47,904 nt of DNA from Streptomyces hygroscopicus subsp. hygroscopicus (GCF_001553455.1 NZ_BBOX01000120.1:1-47904); one strand, 5' to 3'; positions 31,413 to 40,889 are shown, counted from the stretch's first letter. Translations and numbers: made by a program. Notes: generated by a model from the letters alone, not told the origin.

Positions 31413-31850
31413 TCAGGCGAACATCTTGTGCATCAGGAAGGCGACGACGGTGCCGCCGTAGGGACTCGGCCCCGACCACCATTCATCGGCCAGCTCATTC
31501 ACCATCAATAACCCCCGCCCGTGCGCTTCGCCCGCAGTGGGCCGACGAAGCCGCACCCGCGCCGGGAATCCGGGGTTGTGCACCTCGACGCGCAGCGCTG
31601 CGCCCGCCCGGTACCACTCGACACGGACCCTCCACAGCCCGTCAGCCTCTCCGTACACGATGGCGTTCGTAACCAGCTCGGACATCAGCAGCAGACAGTC
31701 GTCGATGGAACGTGCCAATTCATGTTGTGCGGTGAACGTACGAAACCACCGGCGGGCCCGCGGCACCGACTCGTGGACCGGGCACAGGACCAGCCTGCCG
31801 AGTGGCTCCCGCTCTGCCTCGTCATCCGGAAGATCCGTCATGTGCGCCAT
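31413..31850 (-). CDS. RsbW-like ATP-binding protein (HATPase family)
   Basis: The 145-residue protein has the anti-sigma-factor/serine kinase HATPase fold common in Streptomyces: an N-box SELVTNAIVYG (57-67), VEVHNPG (88-94) where the usual Asp of the G1 box is replaced by His, and a G2-like HGRGLLMVNELAD (110-122). Such proteins may phosphorylate or sequester anti-anti-sigma factors, but many are of unknown role. The ATG at 31850 follows GGGGAGGGG. It diverges from a GntR/UTRA regulator and its upstream region carries that regulator's probable operators, so repression by it is likely. Confidence 0.9.
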   Translation of the reverse strand: MAHMTDLPDDEAEREPLGRLVLCPVHESVPRARRWFRTFTAQHELARSIDDCLLLMSELVTNAIVYGEADGLWRVRVEWYRAGAALRVEVHNPGFPARVRLRRPTAGEAHGRGLLMVNELADEWWSGPSPYGGTVVAFLMHKMFA

Positions 31851-31870
31851 GCACCCCTCCCCACGGAAAC

Positions 31871-31979
31871 ATCTCTAGACATCTCCAGCGAAGCGTCAGA
31901 TCTCTAGAGATGTCAAATGGCCTCGATACGCCTCTGATTACTCAAACAAGCGAGCGGACACCTAGGGTGTCTCTAGAGA
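31871..31979. promoter_or_regulatory. Three palindromic operators in a divergent promoter region
   Basis: The palindrome ATCTCTAGAGAT is perfect at 31900-31911, matches 11 of 12 at 31871-31882 and has a perfect TCTCTAGAGA core at 31970-31979. The middle copy abuts a TTGACA on the minus strand (31916-31911); the third copy lies right after a TAGGGT minus-10 candidate (31963-31968) for the regulator. The layout fits autorepression by the GntR/UTRA protein and control of the RsbW-like gene. Confidence 0.75.
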
Positions 31980-31996
31980 AGATCGGAGGGTGACCG

Positions 31997-32761
31997 GTGA
32001 CAGCGGGGCAGGGCAGCGGCGGAGAGCGCAAGTATCAGCGGATCGCCAATGAACTCAAGGCGGCGATCACCGCTGGGGAGTACCAGCCAGGTGATCGTCT
32101 GCCTGGTGAGAACGAGCTGATGACCACCTACCAGGTCGCTCGTATGACCGCGCGGCAGGCGCTGAGCGTGCTGCAAAGCGAAGGCATCGCCGAGGCCCGC
32201 AAGGGCGCCGGGGTCTTCGTGCGCACCTTTCGGCCGCTACGGCGGCGCGGCATCCAGCGGCTCGCCCAAAGCCAGTGGGGAGCGGGGCACTCGGTCTGGT
32301 CGACCGATCTGGACGAGGATCGCGAACTCATCGTGGACAGCGTCTCGGTGACGGAGAAAGAGGCTCCGAGTCACATCGCCGACGTTCTCGGACTCGGGAG
32401 GGGCGACCGGGTCTGTTCGCGCAGCCGCCGCTTCGTTCTGGACGGCAAGCCGGTCCTGCTCTCCACGTCGCACTTCTCAGCCTCCCTGGTGGCAGGCTCA
32501 GCCATTACCCAGGAGGACAGCGGCGCCGGCGGCGTCTACGCACGGCTGGCCGAGCTGGGGCACGCGCCCGCCCGCTTCCGCGAAGAAATCCGGTCGCGCA
32601 TGCCCTCCGCCACCGAGGCCCAGGAGCTGCGGCTCCCCAGCGGAACGCCCGTCTTCCTCGTGTGCCGCACGGCCTTCACCGAGGACGGGACGGCCGTTGA
32701 GGTCAACGAGATGGTGCTCGACGCGGGGTCGTACATCCTCGAATACGAATTCGGCGCCTGA
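31997..32761 (+). CDS. GntR family regulator, HutC/UTRA subfamily
   Basis: The 254-residue protein has a GntR winged helix (about 12-75: RKYQRIANELKAAITAGEYQPGDRLPGENELMTTYQVARMTARQALSVL) and a UTRA ligand-sensing domain (about 100-252) ending FLVCRTAFTEDGTAVEVNEMVLDAG. Ligand unknown; the subfamily senses sugars, amino acids or, on integrative elements, controls transfer (KorSA-like). The GTG at 31997 is seven bases after GGAGG. It is divergent from the RsbW-like gene with three shared operator palindromes, which predicts autoregulation. Confidence 0.93.
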   Translation: MTAGQGSGGERKYQRIANELKAAITAGEYQPGDRLPGENELMTTYQVARMTARQALSVLQSEGIAEARKGAGVFVRTFRPLRRRGIQRLAQSQWGAGHSVWSTDLDEDRELIVDSVSVTEKEAPSHIADVLGLGRGDRVCSRSRRFVLDGKPVLLSTSHFSASLVAGSAITQEDSGAGGVYARLAELGHAPARFREEIRSRMPSATEAQELRLPSGTPVFLVCRTAFTEDGTAVEVNEMVLDAGSYILEYEFGA

Positions 32762-32895
32762 GCGAGTGGGCCTGGACGAGGTCATCGAGGCGGCGTCGGT
32801 CCCGGCCCGGTAGCGGACACCTCACCCCCGCGCACCCGGTGTGGCACAGATCACCGGAACTACCTCCGTCGTGCGGAGAGGCACGGGTGTGAGGT

Positions 32896-33618
32896 GTGAA
32901 CGAGATGAGTGAGGACCTGCGGGCGCGGGTGCGGGCGGGTGACCGAGAGGCGTTCGCAGAGCTCTACGAGAGTTACGCGCGTACCGTCTACAACCATGCC
33001 TACCGGCTGACCGGCGACTGGTCGGTCGCCGAAGAGGTGATGGGGGACACGTTCCTCGACGCCTGGCGCACCCGGGAGCAGCTGGAACCGGGCGACGGCT
33101 CGCTGAAGCCATGGCTGCTGGGCGTGGCGACGAACAAGGCCCGCAACGCCAACCGGGGCATCGGCCGGCGCCTGGCCTTCCTGGCCCGGCGCCCCGCGCC
33201 CGCCCCGGTGGCGGACTTCGCCGACGAGACCGCCGGTCGGATCGACGACGCCCGCCGGCTCGCCGCCGTACGGAAGGTCTACGGCCGGCTGCGCCGCGGG
33301 GAGCAGGAGGTGCTCGCGCTGTGCGTGTGGTCCGGCCTGGACTACGCCCAGGCCGCGCAGGCGCTGGGAGTCCCGGTGGGGACCGTGCGCTCGCGGCTGT
33401 CCCGCGCCCGCGCCCGGCTGCGGCGACTGACCGATCAGCGGCTCGCCGATGAAAGGTCCGAAGAAGGGACCGGAGAGAGATCCGGAGAGCAGTTCGGAGA
33501 AAAAGCCGGAGAAAGGTCCGGAGAAAAGAAGGAACCGCGGCGTCGCCGCGGAGAGGTACAGAGCGAGGCCGCGTTCGCGGCCCTGCCCTTTCAGGAACTC
33601 CAGGAGGACCCCCGATGA
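32896..33618 (+). CDS. ECF-type RNA polymerase sigma factor
   Basis: The 240-residue protein has sigma region 2 (about 12-80: DREAFAELYESYARTVYNHAYRLTGDWSVAEEVMGDTFLDAWR) and region 4 (about 125-180, with the helix-turn-helix DYAQAAQALGVPVGTVRSRLSRARARLRR). After region 4 there is an unusual 60-residue charged tail with GERSGE/FGEKAGE repeats. GTG 32896 is used; an ATG three codons later is an alternative. Its stop overlaps the next gene's start by four bases (ATGA), which couples it to a membrane protein that probably modulates it. Confidence 0.92.
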   Translation: MNEMSEDLRARVRAGDREAFAELYESYARTVYNHAYRLTGDWSVAEEVMGDTFLDAWRTREQLEPGDGSLKPWLLGVATNKARNANRGIGRRLAFLARRPAPAPVADFADETAGRIDDARRLAAVRKVYGRLRRGEQEVLALCVWSGLDYAQAAQALGVPVGTVRSRLSRARARLRRLTDQRLADERSEEGTGERSGEQFGEKAGERSGEKKEPRRRRGEVQSEAAFAALPFQELQEDPR

Positions 33619-34655
33619 ACGCCGCCGGCTCCGGTCCCGTCCGGACCGGGCGTGAGGAAGCGGAGCGCGAGGAACTGGCCCGGCTCCTTCCCGCCCCGGC
33701 CGAACGGGACGTTCCTTCCGAGCCCTACCTCCATCACAAGGACCGTTTGATGCAGCACATCGATGACGACCAGAACCGCACTCCCGCCGCCGCCCCCGCC
33801 CGGCCGGCCCGGCGCCGTCTGCTGCGCCCGGCGCTGCTGATGCCCGCCGCGGGCCTGGCGCTGGCCGGAGCCCTGGCCGTCACCCTCACCGGGGGCGGGG
33901 AGTCCGGCAGCGGCTCCGCCCAACCCCGCGAGACCGCCGCCGTCCTGCTCGACCGGATCGCCGGTGTCGCGGAGAAGACGGACGTCAAGCCGGTGCGCGA
34001 AGACCAGTTGGTCTACGTCAAGAGCCTGATGGCGGGAGCCGAGCTGAAGGAGGACGGCTCCTCCAAGCTGGACCCGCTGCACGAGCGGGAGATCTGGAAG
34101 TCGCAGATCTCCAAGCCCGTGACCAAGATCGGCCTGATCCACGAGGACGGGGACTACTTCCCGCTCAACGAGGGGGGCCCCGGCACTCCGGCGGGCGTCC
34201 ACCGGCCGACGTACCTCTGGCTGTCGTCCCTGCCCACCGACCCGGACGCCCTCCTCGAGGAGCTGTACCGGATGACCGAGCCGGAGGAGGGACACGAGAA
34301 GGCACAGGCCGTCTTCGACCTGATCGGCGACCTGCTGTCGGAGAACGTCATGCCGCCGGAGAACGCCGCCGCCATCTACAAGGCCGCCGCGAAGCTCCCC
34401 GGGGTGAAGCGCGTCGACGACGCGGTGGACGCGGCCGGGCGGCACGGGGTCGGCATCACCCGTACCGACAAGCGGGCCTCGACGGCCACCGAATGGGTCT
34501 TCGACCGGGACAGCCTGGCCTTCCTCGGCGAGCGCCGCTACCGGACGGAGGCCGTCGGGGCGGGCAAGAAGGGCGACATCTTGGAGAAGTCCGCGGTCTT
34601 GGAGCGCGGCATCGTCGACGCGTACCGCGAGCGTCCGGGCGCCACCACCAAGTGA
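33615..34655 (+). CDS. CU044_5270 family membrane protein (likely sigma partner)
   Basis: The 346-residue protein has an N-terminal cytoplasmic segment (1-66), one transmembrane helix (about 69-92, LLRPALLMPAAGLALAGALAVTL), and an extracytoplasmic domain with the CU044_5270 features AAVLLDRIAGVAEK, QLVYVKSL, REIWKSQ and TYLWLSSLPTDPDALLEELY. The family is usually encoded right after ECF-type sigma genes in actinobacteria, so a regulatory partner role is likely, though it lacks a typical zinc-finger anti-sigma motif. AGGAGG lies eight bases before the ATG, which overlaps the sigma stop. Confidence 0.9.
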   Translation: MNAAGSGPVRTGREEAEREELARLLPAPAERDVPSEPYLHHKDRLMQHIDDDQNRTPAAAPARPARRRLLRPALLMPAAGLALAGALAVTLTGGGESGSGSAQPRETAAVLLDRIAGVAEKTDVKPVREDQLVYVKSLMAGAELKEDGSSKLDPLHEREIWKSQISKPVTKIGLIHEDGDYFPLNEGGPGTPAGVHRPTYLWLSSLPTDPDALLEELYRMTEPEEGHEKAQAVFDLIGDLLSENVMPPENAAAIYKAAAKLPGVKRVDDAVDAAGRHGVGITRTDKRASTATEWVFDRDSLAFLGERRYRTEAVGAGKKGDILEKSAVLERGIVDAYRERPGATTK

Positions 34656-34689
34656 CGCCCCGAGACGACGAAGCGGGGACCGTAAGGCG

Positions 34690-34802
34690 GAGACCCTGAA
34701 GCGGAAGCCCCTGAAGCGGAAGCCGTGAAGCGGGGACCGTTGAAAACGGAGACCGTGGAAGCGGAGACCGTGGAAGCGGGGACCGTGGAAGCGGGGACCG
34801 TG
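34690..34802. repeat. 15-bp tandem repeat
   Basis: GAAGCGGGGACCGTG-type units repeat with a 15-base period; copies at 34758-34772, 34773-34787 and 34788-34802 are nearly identical, and diverged copies precede them. Confidence 0.9.
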
Positions 34803-34838
34803 GAAGCGGGGGATCACCGGCCGGTGGTCCCCCGCTTC
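34803..34838. terminator. Bidirectional terminator hairpin
   Basis: GAAGCGGGGGATCACCGG (34803-34820) pairs along its full 18 bases, with one G-T wobble, with 34821-34838. It separates the convergent CU044_5270 gene and hisF, and its first arm continues the phase of the 15-bp repeat. Confidence 0.8.
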
Positions 34839-34873
34839 ATGCGTACCGCGTACCCCGTCGTACCCCGTACCCC

Positions 34874-35644
34874 TCAGCGGACCGGGTGCCCGGCCCCCCG
34901 CAGCGCCTCCTTCACCTGGCCGATCCGCAGATCGCCGAAGTGGAAGACGGACGCCGCCAGCACCGCGTCGGCGCCCGCGGCGATGGCCGGCGGGAAGTCG
35001 GCGAGCTTGCCCGCGCCGCCGCTGGCGATGACCGGGATGGTGACGTGCTTGCGCACGGCCTCGATCATGGCCGTGTCGTAGCCGTCCTTGGTGCCGTCCG
35101 CGTCCATGGAGTTCAGCAGGATCTCCCCGGCGCCCAGCTCCGCGGCGCGGTGGGCCCATTCGACGGCGTCGATGCCGGTGCCGCGGCGGCCACCGTGGGT
35201 GGTGACCTCGTAGCCGGAGGGGGTCACCGTCCCCTCCGGGCAGCGGCGGGCGTCGACCGAGAGGACCAGCACCTGGCTGCCGAAGCGCTCGGCGATCTCG
35301 CGGATCAGCTCGGGGCGGGCGATGGCGGCGGTGTTGACGCCGACCTTGTCCGCTCCGGCCCGCAACAGCTTGTCGACGTCCTCCGGGGTGCGGACGCCCC
35401 CGCCGACCGTCAGCGGGATGAAGACCTGCTCGGCGGTGCGGCGGACCACGTCGTAGGTGGTCTCGCGGTCGCCGGAGGAGGCGGTGATGTCGAGGAAGGT
35501 CAGCTCGTCCGCGCCCTCCTCGCCGTAGACCTTGGCCATCTCGACCGGGTCGCCCGCGTCACGCAGGTTCTGGAAGTTGACGCCCTTGACGACCCGGCCG
35601 TTGTCCACGTCCAGGCACGGGATGACTCGGACCGCCAGGGTCAT
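34874..35644 (-). CDS. hisF: Imidazole glycerol phosphate synthase cyclase subunit
   Basis: HisF (256 residues) uses ammonia from HisH to turn PRFAR into imidazole glycerol phosphate and AICAR. Catalytic D12 (IPCLDVD) and D131 (LSVDARR), and phosphate-binding loops [10 protein letters not shown] and [11 protein letters not shown], are intact. Its ATG overlaps the ridA-like stop by four bases. It is the last gene of the his operon before the bidirectional terminator. Confidence 0.97.
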   Translation of the reverse strand: MTLAVRVIPCLDVDNGRVVKGVNFQNLRDAGDPVEMAKVYGEEGADELTFLDITASSGDRETTYDVVRRTAEQVFIPLTVGGGVRTPEDVDKLLRAGADKVGVNTAAIARPELIREIAERFGSQVLVLSVDARRCPEGTVTPSGYEVTTHGGRRGTGIDAVEWAHRAAELGAGEILLNSMDADGTKDGYDTAMIEAVRKHVTIPVIASGGAGKLADFPPAIAAGADAVLAASVFHFGDLRIGQVKEALRGAGHPVR

Positions 35645-36051
35645 GACTGTCGTGCTCCTCGGAGTGCTTCCAGTTCGACTTCCACCAGCACGCGCGAGTC
35701 GACGAAACCGGACACCACGACCAGCGTGGCGGCGGGGCGCACGGCGTCGAAGAGCTCCTTGTGGGCACGGCCCACCTCGTCCACGTCGCGGGCGTGGGTG
35801 ATGTACATACGGGTGCGGACCACCGACTCGACGCCCAGGCCGAACTTCTTCAGGGCGTCCAGCGCATGGCGGAAGGCCGCGAGCGTCTGCTCGTACGGAT
35901 CCCCCTCGCCCTCCAGCACGCCGCGCTCGGCGAGCGGCATGGTCCCGGCGACGAGCACCAGGTCACCGGCCTCGACGGCCCGGGCGAACCCGATGGTCTC
36001 CTCCCAGGGGCTCTCGGTCTGGACCCGCCGCGCGGTCTCGGGTGAGGTCAT
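35641..36051 (-). CDS. RidA family protein
   Basis: The 136-residue protein has the RidA/YjgF fold: [25 protein letters not shown] (16-40), [39 protein letters not shown] and [24 protein letters not shown] with the conserved Arg. Family members hydrolyse reactive enamines and imines formed by amino acid metabolism. It overlaps priA and hisF by four bases on either side, which ties it to the his operon and suggests clearance of reactive intermediates there; this is inference. Confidence 0.92.
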   Translation of the reverse strand: MTSPETARRVQTESPWEETIGFARAVEAGDLVLVAGTMPLAERGVLEGEGDPYEQTLAAFRHALDALKKFGLGVESVVRTRMYITHARDVDEVGRAHKELFDAVRPAATLVVVSGFVDSRVLVEVELEALRGARQS

Positions 36052-36779
36052 ACGGACACCGCCTCCAACGCCTCTTCCAAAGTGAACGCCTTGGCGTAGA
36101 GCGCCTTGCCCACGATGGCGCCCTCGACACCTTCCGGTACCAGGGTCGCAAGGGCGCGCAGGTCGTCAAGGGAGGAAACGCCGCCGGAGGCGACGACGGG
36201 CTTGGCCGTCGCGGCGCAGACGTTGCGCAGCAGCTCCAGGTTGGGGCCCTGGAGGGTGCCGTCCTTGGCGATGTCGGTGACGACGTAGCGGGCGCAGCCC
36301 TCGGAGTCCAGGCGGGCCAGGGTCTCGTACAGATCGCCGCCGTCACGGGTCCAGCCGCGGCCACGCAGGGTGGTGCCGCGCACATCGAGGCCCACCGCGA
36401 TGAGGTCGCCGTGCTCGGCGATGACCTTGGCCACCCATTCGGGGGTCTCCAGGGCGGCCGTGCCGAGGTTCACCCGGGCGCAGCCGGTGGCCAGGGCGGC
36501 CTCGAGCGAGGCGTCGTCGCGGATACCGCCGGACAGCTCGACCTTGAGGTCCATGGCACGGGCCACCTCGGCGATCTGCTGACGGTTGTCCCCGGTGCCG
36601 AAGGCGGCGTCGAGGTCGACCAGGTGCAGCCATTCGGCGCCCGCCCGCTGCCAGGCCAGGGCGGCCTCCATCGGGTCGCCGTACGACGTCTCGGAGCCGG
36701 ACTCGCCGTGCACGAGGCGGACGGCCTGACCGGCGCGGACATCGACGGCGGGGAGGAGTTCGAGGCGGTGCGTGCGCAT
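36048..36779 (-). CDS. priA: Bifunctional HisA/TrpF isomerase PriA
   Basis: PriA (243 residues) isomerises both ProFAR (His pathway) and PRA (Trp pathway) in actinobacteria, which lack a separate trpF. The two catalytic aspartates are D13 ([10 protein letters not shown]) and D132/D169-region ([17 protein letters not shown]), and the PriA-type loop [10 protein letters not shown] (139-148) with Arg/Trp is present. No trpF occurs among the trp genes in this window, in line with this dual role. The ATG at 36779 has AAGG upstream. It overlaps the ridA-like start. Confidence 0.96.
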   Translation of the reverse strand: MRTHRLELLPAVDVRAGQAVRLVHGESGSETSYGDPMEAALAWQRAGAEWLHLVDLDAAFGTGDNRQQIAEVARAMDLKVELSGGIRDDASLEAALATGCARVNLGTAALETPEWVAKVIAEHGDLIAVGLDVRGTTLRGRGWTRDGGDLYETLARLDSEGCARYVVTDIAKDGTLQGPNLELLRNVCAATAKPVVASGGVSSLDDLRALATLVPEGVEGAIVGKALYAKAFTLEEALEAVSV

Positions 36780-36838
36780 GCGGATGACCTTCGGTGAGAG
36801 CGTGAGGGCGGTGGGAGCTGACGCGGGAGGGGGGCGGG

Positions 36839-37546
36839 TCAGAGCGTGTCGAGCCAGTTGCGGAGCAGCCGCGCTCCGGCGTCACCCGACTTCTCGGGGT
36901 GAAACTGGGTGGCCCACAGCGGGCCGTTCTCCACGGCGGCGACGAACGGCTCGCCATGGGTGGTCCAGGAGACCTTGGGGGCGGGGATGTGCGGGTTGGT
37001 CACCTCGAGCTCCCAGGTGCGGACTGCGTAGGAGTGCACAAAGTAGAACCGCTCGCCCTCGTCCAGGCCCGCGAAGAGCCGCGAGTCCTCGGGCGCCTTG
37101 ACCGTGTTCCAGCCCATGTGGGGGACGACGGGGGCGCGCAGCGGCTCGACCGTGCCGGGCCACTCCTCCAGCCCCTCGGCCTCCACGCCGTGCTCGATAC
37201 CGCGCCCGAAGAGGATCTGCATGCCGACGCAGATGCCCAGGACCGGACGGCCGCCGGACAGCCGGCGCCCCACGATCCAGTCGCCGCGCGCCGCGCGCAG
37301 CCCGTTCATACAGGCGGCGAAGGCGCCGACGCCGGGGACGAGGAGGCCGTCGGCGGCCATGGCCTTGTCGTAGTCGCGGGTGATCTCGACCTGCGCGCCG
37401 ACATGGGCGAGGGCCCGCTCGGCGGAGCGTACGTTGCCGAATCCGTAGTCGAAGACCACGACCTTCTTCGGCGTCCCGGCGTTCGGGGGGTTCGTGGGGT
37501 TGTCGTTCGTGGGGTTGGGGTTCGTGGGGTTGTCGCTCAATTCCAC
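36839..37546 (-). CDS. hisH: Imidazole glycerol phosphate synthase glutaminase subunit
   Basis: HisH (235 residues) is the class I glutamine amidotransferase partner of HisF. The triad is C106 (GICVGMQ), H216 and E218 (FHPEKSG). The conserved fold starts at [19 protein letters not shown] (about 27); before it lies an odd 26-residue leader with [16 protein letters not shown] repeats encoded by a GGGGTTCGTGGGGTTG-like DNA repeat. The GTG at 37546 overlaps the small membrane protein's stop by ten bases; no good start lies closer to the fold. Confidence 0.95.
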   Translation of the reverse strand: MELSDNPTNPNPTNDNPTNPPNAGTPKKVVVFDYGFGNVRSAERALAHVGAQVEITRDYDKAMAADGLLVPGVGAFAACMNGLRAARGDWIVGRRLSGGRPVLGICVGMQILFGRGIEHGVEAEGLEEWPGTVEPLRAPVVPHMGWNTVKAPEDSRLFAGLDEGERFYFVHSYAVRTWELEVTNPHIPAPKVSWTTHGEPFVAAVENGPLWATQFHPEKSGDAGARLLRNWLDTL

Positions 37547-37701
37547 ACCTCGAGCCGCAGCACCCCGGCGAGCAGCGCCATCGTGGCGCCGATCCCGAGC
37601 AGCGTGATGATGCCCTTGGACATGCCCTGCTTGACGAAGGAGATGACCCCTCCGAGCAGAAACAGCCCCAGGAGGATGAACGCGGTCGACAGGCCGTTCA
37701 C
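37537..37701 (-). CDS. Small two-helix membrane protein in the his operon
   Basis: This 54-residue protein consists of two hydrophobic helices (about 4-22 and 31-49) joined by a short basic loop [10 protein letters not shown]. The GTG at 37701 begins one base after the hisB stop and fits a family of short conserved proteins found between hisB and hisH in streptomycetes; a longer start inside hisB is less likely. Function unknown. Its 3' end overlaps the hisH start. Confidence 0.75.
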   Translation of the reverse strand: MNGLSTAFILLGLFLLGGVISFVKQGMSKGIITLLGIGATMALLAGVLRLEVWN

Positions 37702-37702
37702 G

Positions 37703-38296
37703 TTAGAGGGCGCCCTTCGTGGAGGGGAGGATTCCGGCGGCCCGGGGGTCGCGCTCACTGGCGTAGCGCAGGGCCCGTGCCAGCGCCTTGAACTGGCACT
37801 CCACGATGTGGTGGGCGTTGCGCCCGTACGGGACGTGGACGTGCAGGGCGATCTGCGCCTGGGCCACGAAGGACTCCAGGATGTGCCGGGTCATCGTGGT
37901 GTCGTAGGTGCCGATCATCGGCGCGATGTTCTCCGGCTCGCTGTGCACCAGGTAGGGGCGGCCGGAGAGGTCCACCGTCACCTGCGCCAGCGACTCGTCC
38001 AGCGGCACCGTGCAGTTGCCGAAGCGGTAGATGCCCACCTTGTCGCCGAGCGCCTGCTTGAAGGCGGCGCCGAGCGCGAGGGCGGTGTCCTCGATGGTGT
38101 GGTGGGTGTCGATGTGCAGGTCGCCCTCGGTCTTGACGGTGAGGTCGAAGAGGCCGTGGCGGCCCAGCTGATCGAGCATGTGGTCGTAGAAGCCGACACC
38201 CGTCGATACGTCGACCTGGCCGGTGCCGTCGAGGTCGATCTCGACGACGACCGAGGTCTCCTTGGTGGTGCGCTCCACGCGTCCGACGCGGGTCAT
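37703..38296 (-). CDS. hisB: Imidazoleglycerol-phosphate dehydratase
   Basis: HisB (197 residues) dehydrates imidazole glycerol phosphate using two Mn ions. The two metal-binding motifs [10 protein letters not shown] and [12 protein letters not shown] are present along with GVGFYDHML. The ATG at 38296 overlaps the hisC stop by four bases, with GGAG upstream. It is monofunctional, without the phosphatase domain of enteric HisB. Confidence 0.97.
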   Translation of the reverse strand: MTRVGRVERTTKETSVVVEIDLDGTGQVDVSTGVGFYDHMLDQLGRHGLFDLTVKTEGDLHIDTHHTIEDTALALGAAFKQALGDKVGIYRFGNCTVPLDESLAQVTVDLSGRPYLVHSEPENIAPMIGTYDTTMTRHILESFVAQAQIALHVHVPYGRNAHHIVECQFKALARALRYASERDPRAAGILPSTKGAL

Positions 38297-39411
38297 GCGC
38301 TCTTCTCCTTCATCAGCTCGCGTACCGCGTCGAGGAACGCGTCGTTCTCGGCCGGGGTGCCCGCGGTGACCCGCAGCCACCCCGGTACGCCGTTGTCCCG
38401 GACCAGGACGCCCCGGTCCAGCAGGCCCTGCCACGCCGCGTGGGCGTCCTCGAAGCGGCCGAACTGGACGAAGTTGGCGTCGGAGTCGGTCACCTCGCAG
38501 CCGAGGGTGCGCAGCTCGGCCACCAGCCGGTCGCGCTCGGCCTTCAGCGCGTCGACGTACCCCAGCAGCGTATCGGTGTGCTCCAGGGCGGCCAGCGCGG
38601 TGGCCTGGGTGACGGCGGACAGGTGGTACGGCAGGCGGACCAGCTGGACGGCGTCGACGACCGCCGGGTCGGCGGCGAGGTAGCCCAGCCGCAGCCCGGC
38701 CGCGCCGAACGCCTTGGACATGGTCCGGGAGAGCACCAGCCGCGGCCGTCCCTCGATCAGCGGCAGCAGCGACGGGCGGTGGCTGAACTCCCCGTACGCC
38801 TCGTCCACGACGACGAGCGCCCCGGCGGCGTCCGCCCTGGCGGCCTGCGCCGCGTCGTGGAGCGCCAGCACCGTCTCGGCCTCGACGGCCGTTCCGGTCG
38901 GGTTGTTGGGCGAGGTGATGAAGAGGACATCGGGGCGGTGCTCGGCGATGGCCTCACGGGCGGCGTCGACGTCGATGGTGAAATCGGCGCTCCGCGGGCC
39001 GGAGATCCAGCCGGTGCCGGTGGAGCGGGAGATCAGCGCGTGCATCGAGTACGAGGGCTCGAAGCCCATCGCGGTGCGCCCCGGTCCGCCGAAGGCCTGC
39101 AGCAGCTGCTGAAGCACCTCGTTGGACCCGTTGGCCGCCCACACCTGGGCGACGCCGACCTCCAGCCCGGCCGTACGGCTGAGGTAGCGGGCCAGCTCGG
39201 TGCGCAGCTCGACCGCGTCCCGGTCCGGGTAGCGGTTGAGGCCGCGGGCCGCCTCGGCGACCCGCTCGGCGATCCGCGCGACCAGCGGCTCGGGCAGCGG
39301 ATAGGGGTTCTCGTTGGTGTTCAGCCGTACGGGCACATCGAGCTGCGGGGCGCCGTACGGGGACTTGCCACGGAGTTCGTCCCGGATCGGGAGATCGTCA
39401 ATGCCGGTCAC
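38293..39411 (-). CDS. hisC: Histidinol-phosphate aminotransferase
   Basis: HisC (372 residues) is a fold-type I PLP enzyme. The PLP lysine is K233 (SRTMSKAFG), with SPNNPTG (167-173), DEAYGEF and the substrate-binding LNTNENPYP near the N-terminus. The GTG at 39411 overlaps the hisD stop (GTGA), and the C-terminus overlaps hisB, so hisD-hisC-hisB are coupled. Confidence 0.97.
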   Translation of the reverse strand: MTGIDDLPIRDELRGKSPYGAPQLDVPVRLNTNENPYPLPEPLVARIAERVAEAARGLNRYPDRDAVELRTELARYLSRTAGLEVGVAQVWAANGSNEVLQQLLQAFGGPGRTAMGFEPSYSMHALISRSTGTGWISGPRSADFTIDVDAAREAIAEHRPDVLFITSPNNPTGTAVEAETVLALHDAAQAARADAAGALVVVDEAYGEFSHRPSLLPLIEGRPRLVLSRTMSKAFGAAGLRLGYLAADPAVVDAVQLVRLPYHLSAVTQATALAALEHTDTLLGYVDALKAERDRLVAELRTLGCEVTDSDANFVQFGRFEDAHAAWQGLLDRGVLVRDNGVPGWLRVTAGTPAENDAFLDAVRELMKEKSA

Positions 39412-40733
39412 TTGCTCGGTGGCACATTCCAGTCGAACCTTGCCTTGACCGCGGCGCCGTGTGCGGGCAGATCCTCCGCCTCGGCGAGCGTCACCACATG
39501 GCCGGCGACCTCGGCCAGCGCCTCCCGGCTGTAGTCCACCACATGGATGCCGCGCAGGAAGGACTGCACGGACAGGCCCGAGGAGTGGCAGGCGCAGCCG
39601 CCGGTGGGCAGCACGTGGTTGGAGCCCGCCGCATAGTCGCCGAGCGACACCGGCGCCCAGGCGCCGACGAAGATCGCCCCGGCGTTGCGCACCCGGGCGG
39701 CGACGGCCGGCGCGTCCTCGGTCTGGATCTCCAGGTGCTCGGCGGCGTACGCGTCCACGACGGCCAGGCCCTGCTCCAGCCCGTCGACCAGCACGATGCC
39801 GGACTGCCGCCCGGACAGCGCCGGGCGGATCCGGTCCTCGACGTGCTTGGTGGCCGCCACCTGGACCTCGAGTTCCTTCTCGACCGCGGTGGCCAGCTCC
39901 TCGGAGTCGGTGACCAGCACGGACGCGGCCAGCGGATCGTGCTCGGCCTGGCTGATCAGGTCCGCGGCGACGTGCACCGGGTCGGCGGTGGCGTCGGCGA
40001 GGATGGCGATCTCGGTCGGTCCGGCCTCGGCGTCGATGCCGATCCGGCCCTTGAGCAGCCGCTTGGCCGCGGCGACCCAGATGTTGCCCGGCCCGGTCAC
40101 CATGGAGACCGGACGGCACTCCTCGGTGCCGTAGGCGAACATGGCGACGGCCTGGGCGCCACCCGCCGCGTACACCTCCTCGACGCCCAGCAGCGCGCAC
40201 GCGGCCAGGATCGTGGGGTGCGGCAGTCCGTCGAACTCGCTCTGCGGCGGGGAGGCGACGGCCATCGAGCCGACCCCGGCCTCCTGCGCGGGCACCACGT
40301 TCATCACCACGGACGACGGGTAGACCGAGCGCCCGCCCGGTACGTACAGGCCGACGCGCTCGACCGGCACCCAGCGCTCGGTGACCGTGCCGCCGGGCAC
40401 CACCTGGGTGGTGTGGTCGGCGCGCCGCTGCTCGCGGTGGACCAGCCGGGCCCGCCGGATGGACTCCTCCAGGGCGGCCCGCACGGCCGGGTCCAGCTCG
40501 GCGAGGGCGCGCTCCAGCGCCTCCGCGGGGACCCGCACCCGCTCTATGGCCACGCCGTCGAACCGATGGGCGTAGTCGATCAACGCGGCGGTACCACGAT
40601 GGCGCACGTCGTCGCAGATGGGCCGCACCTTCTCCAGGGCGGCTTCGACGTCGAGCTCGGCACGGGGCAGCAGGTCGCGGTCGATCCCGCCCTCGGGGAA
40701 GGCGGTGCCGCGCAGATCGATACGGGAGATCAC
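39408..40733 (-). CDS. hisD: Histidinol dehydrogenase
   Basis: HisD (441 residues) oxidises histidinol to histidine in two NAD-dependent steps. Family motifs are [19 protein letters not shown] (about 129-147), [35 protein letters not shown] (with zinc-binding Gln/His) and EHLEIQ with catalytic Glu and His. The GTG at 40733 has no ribosome site and lies just after GACAAT, which suggests a leaderless first gene of the his operon. Confidence 0.97.
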   Translation of the reverse strand: MISRIDLRGTAFPEGGIDRDLLPRAELDVEAALEKVRPICDDVRHRGTAALIDYAHRFDGVAIERVRVPAEALERALAELDPAVRAALEESIRRARLVHREQRRADHTTQVVPGGTVTERWVPVERVGLYVPGGRSVYPSSVVMNVVPAQEAGVGSMAVASPPQSEFDGLPHPTILAACALLGVEEVYAAGGAQAVAMFAYGTEECRPVSMVTGPGNIWVAAAKRLLKGRIGIDAEAGPTEIAILADATADPVHVAADLISQAEHDPLAASVLVTDSEELATAVEKELEVQVAATKHVEDRIRPALSGRQSGIVLVDGLEQGLAVVDAYAAEHLEIQTEDAPAVAARVRNAGAIFVGAWAPVSLGDYAAGSNHVLPTGGCACHSSGLSVQSFLRGIHVVDYSREALAEVAGHVVTLAEAEDLPAHGAAVKARFDWNVPPSK

Positions 40734-40772
40734 GCGATCAATTGTCTCAGACCCGCCACGACGTCCCTTCCC

Positions 40773-40793
40773 CCGTATCAGTCAGTGATACGG
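40773..40793. promoter_or_regulatory. Operator-like inverted repeat upstream of hisD
   Basis: CCGTATCA (40773-40780) and TGATACGG (40786-40793) form a perfect 8-bp inverted repeat with a 5-base centre, 40 bases upstream of the hisD start and about 100 upstream of the divergent gene. A repressor for either gene could bind here; I cannot name it. Confidence 0.45.
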
Positions 40794-40889
40794 AGCCCCT
40801 AAGTTGACCCTGACCGTTGGCGTTCAACCGGTTACTCAGCGGGAATGTGCTCCGTACGGGGACACGGAGAATCAGGAGGGGACACGGCT

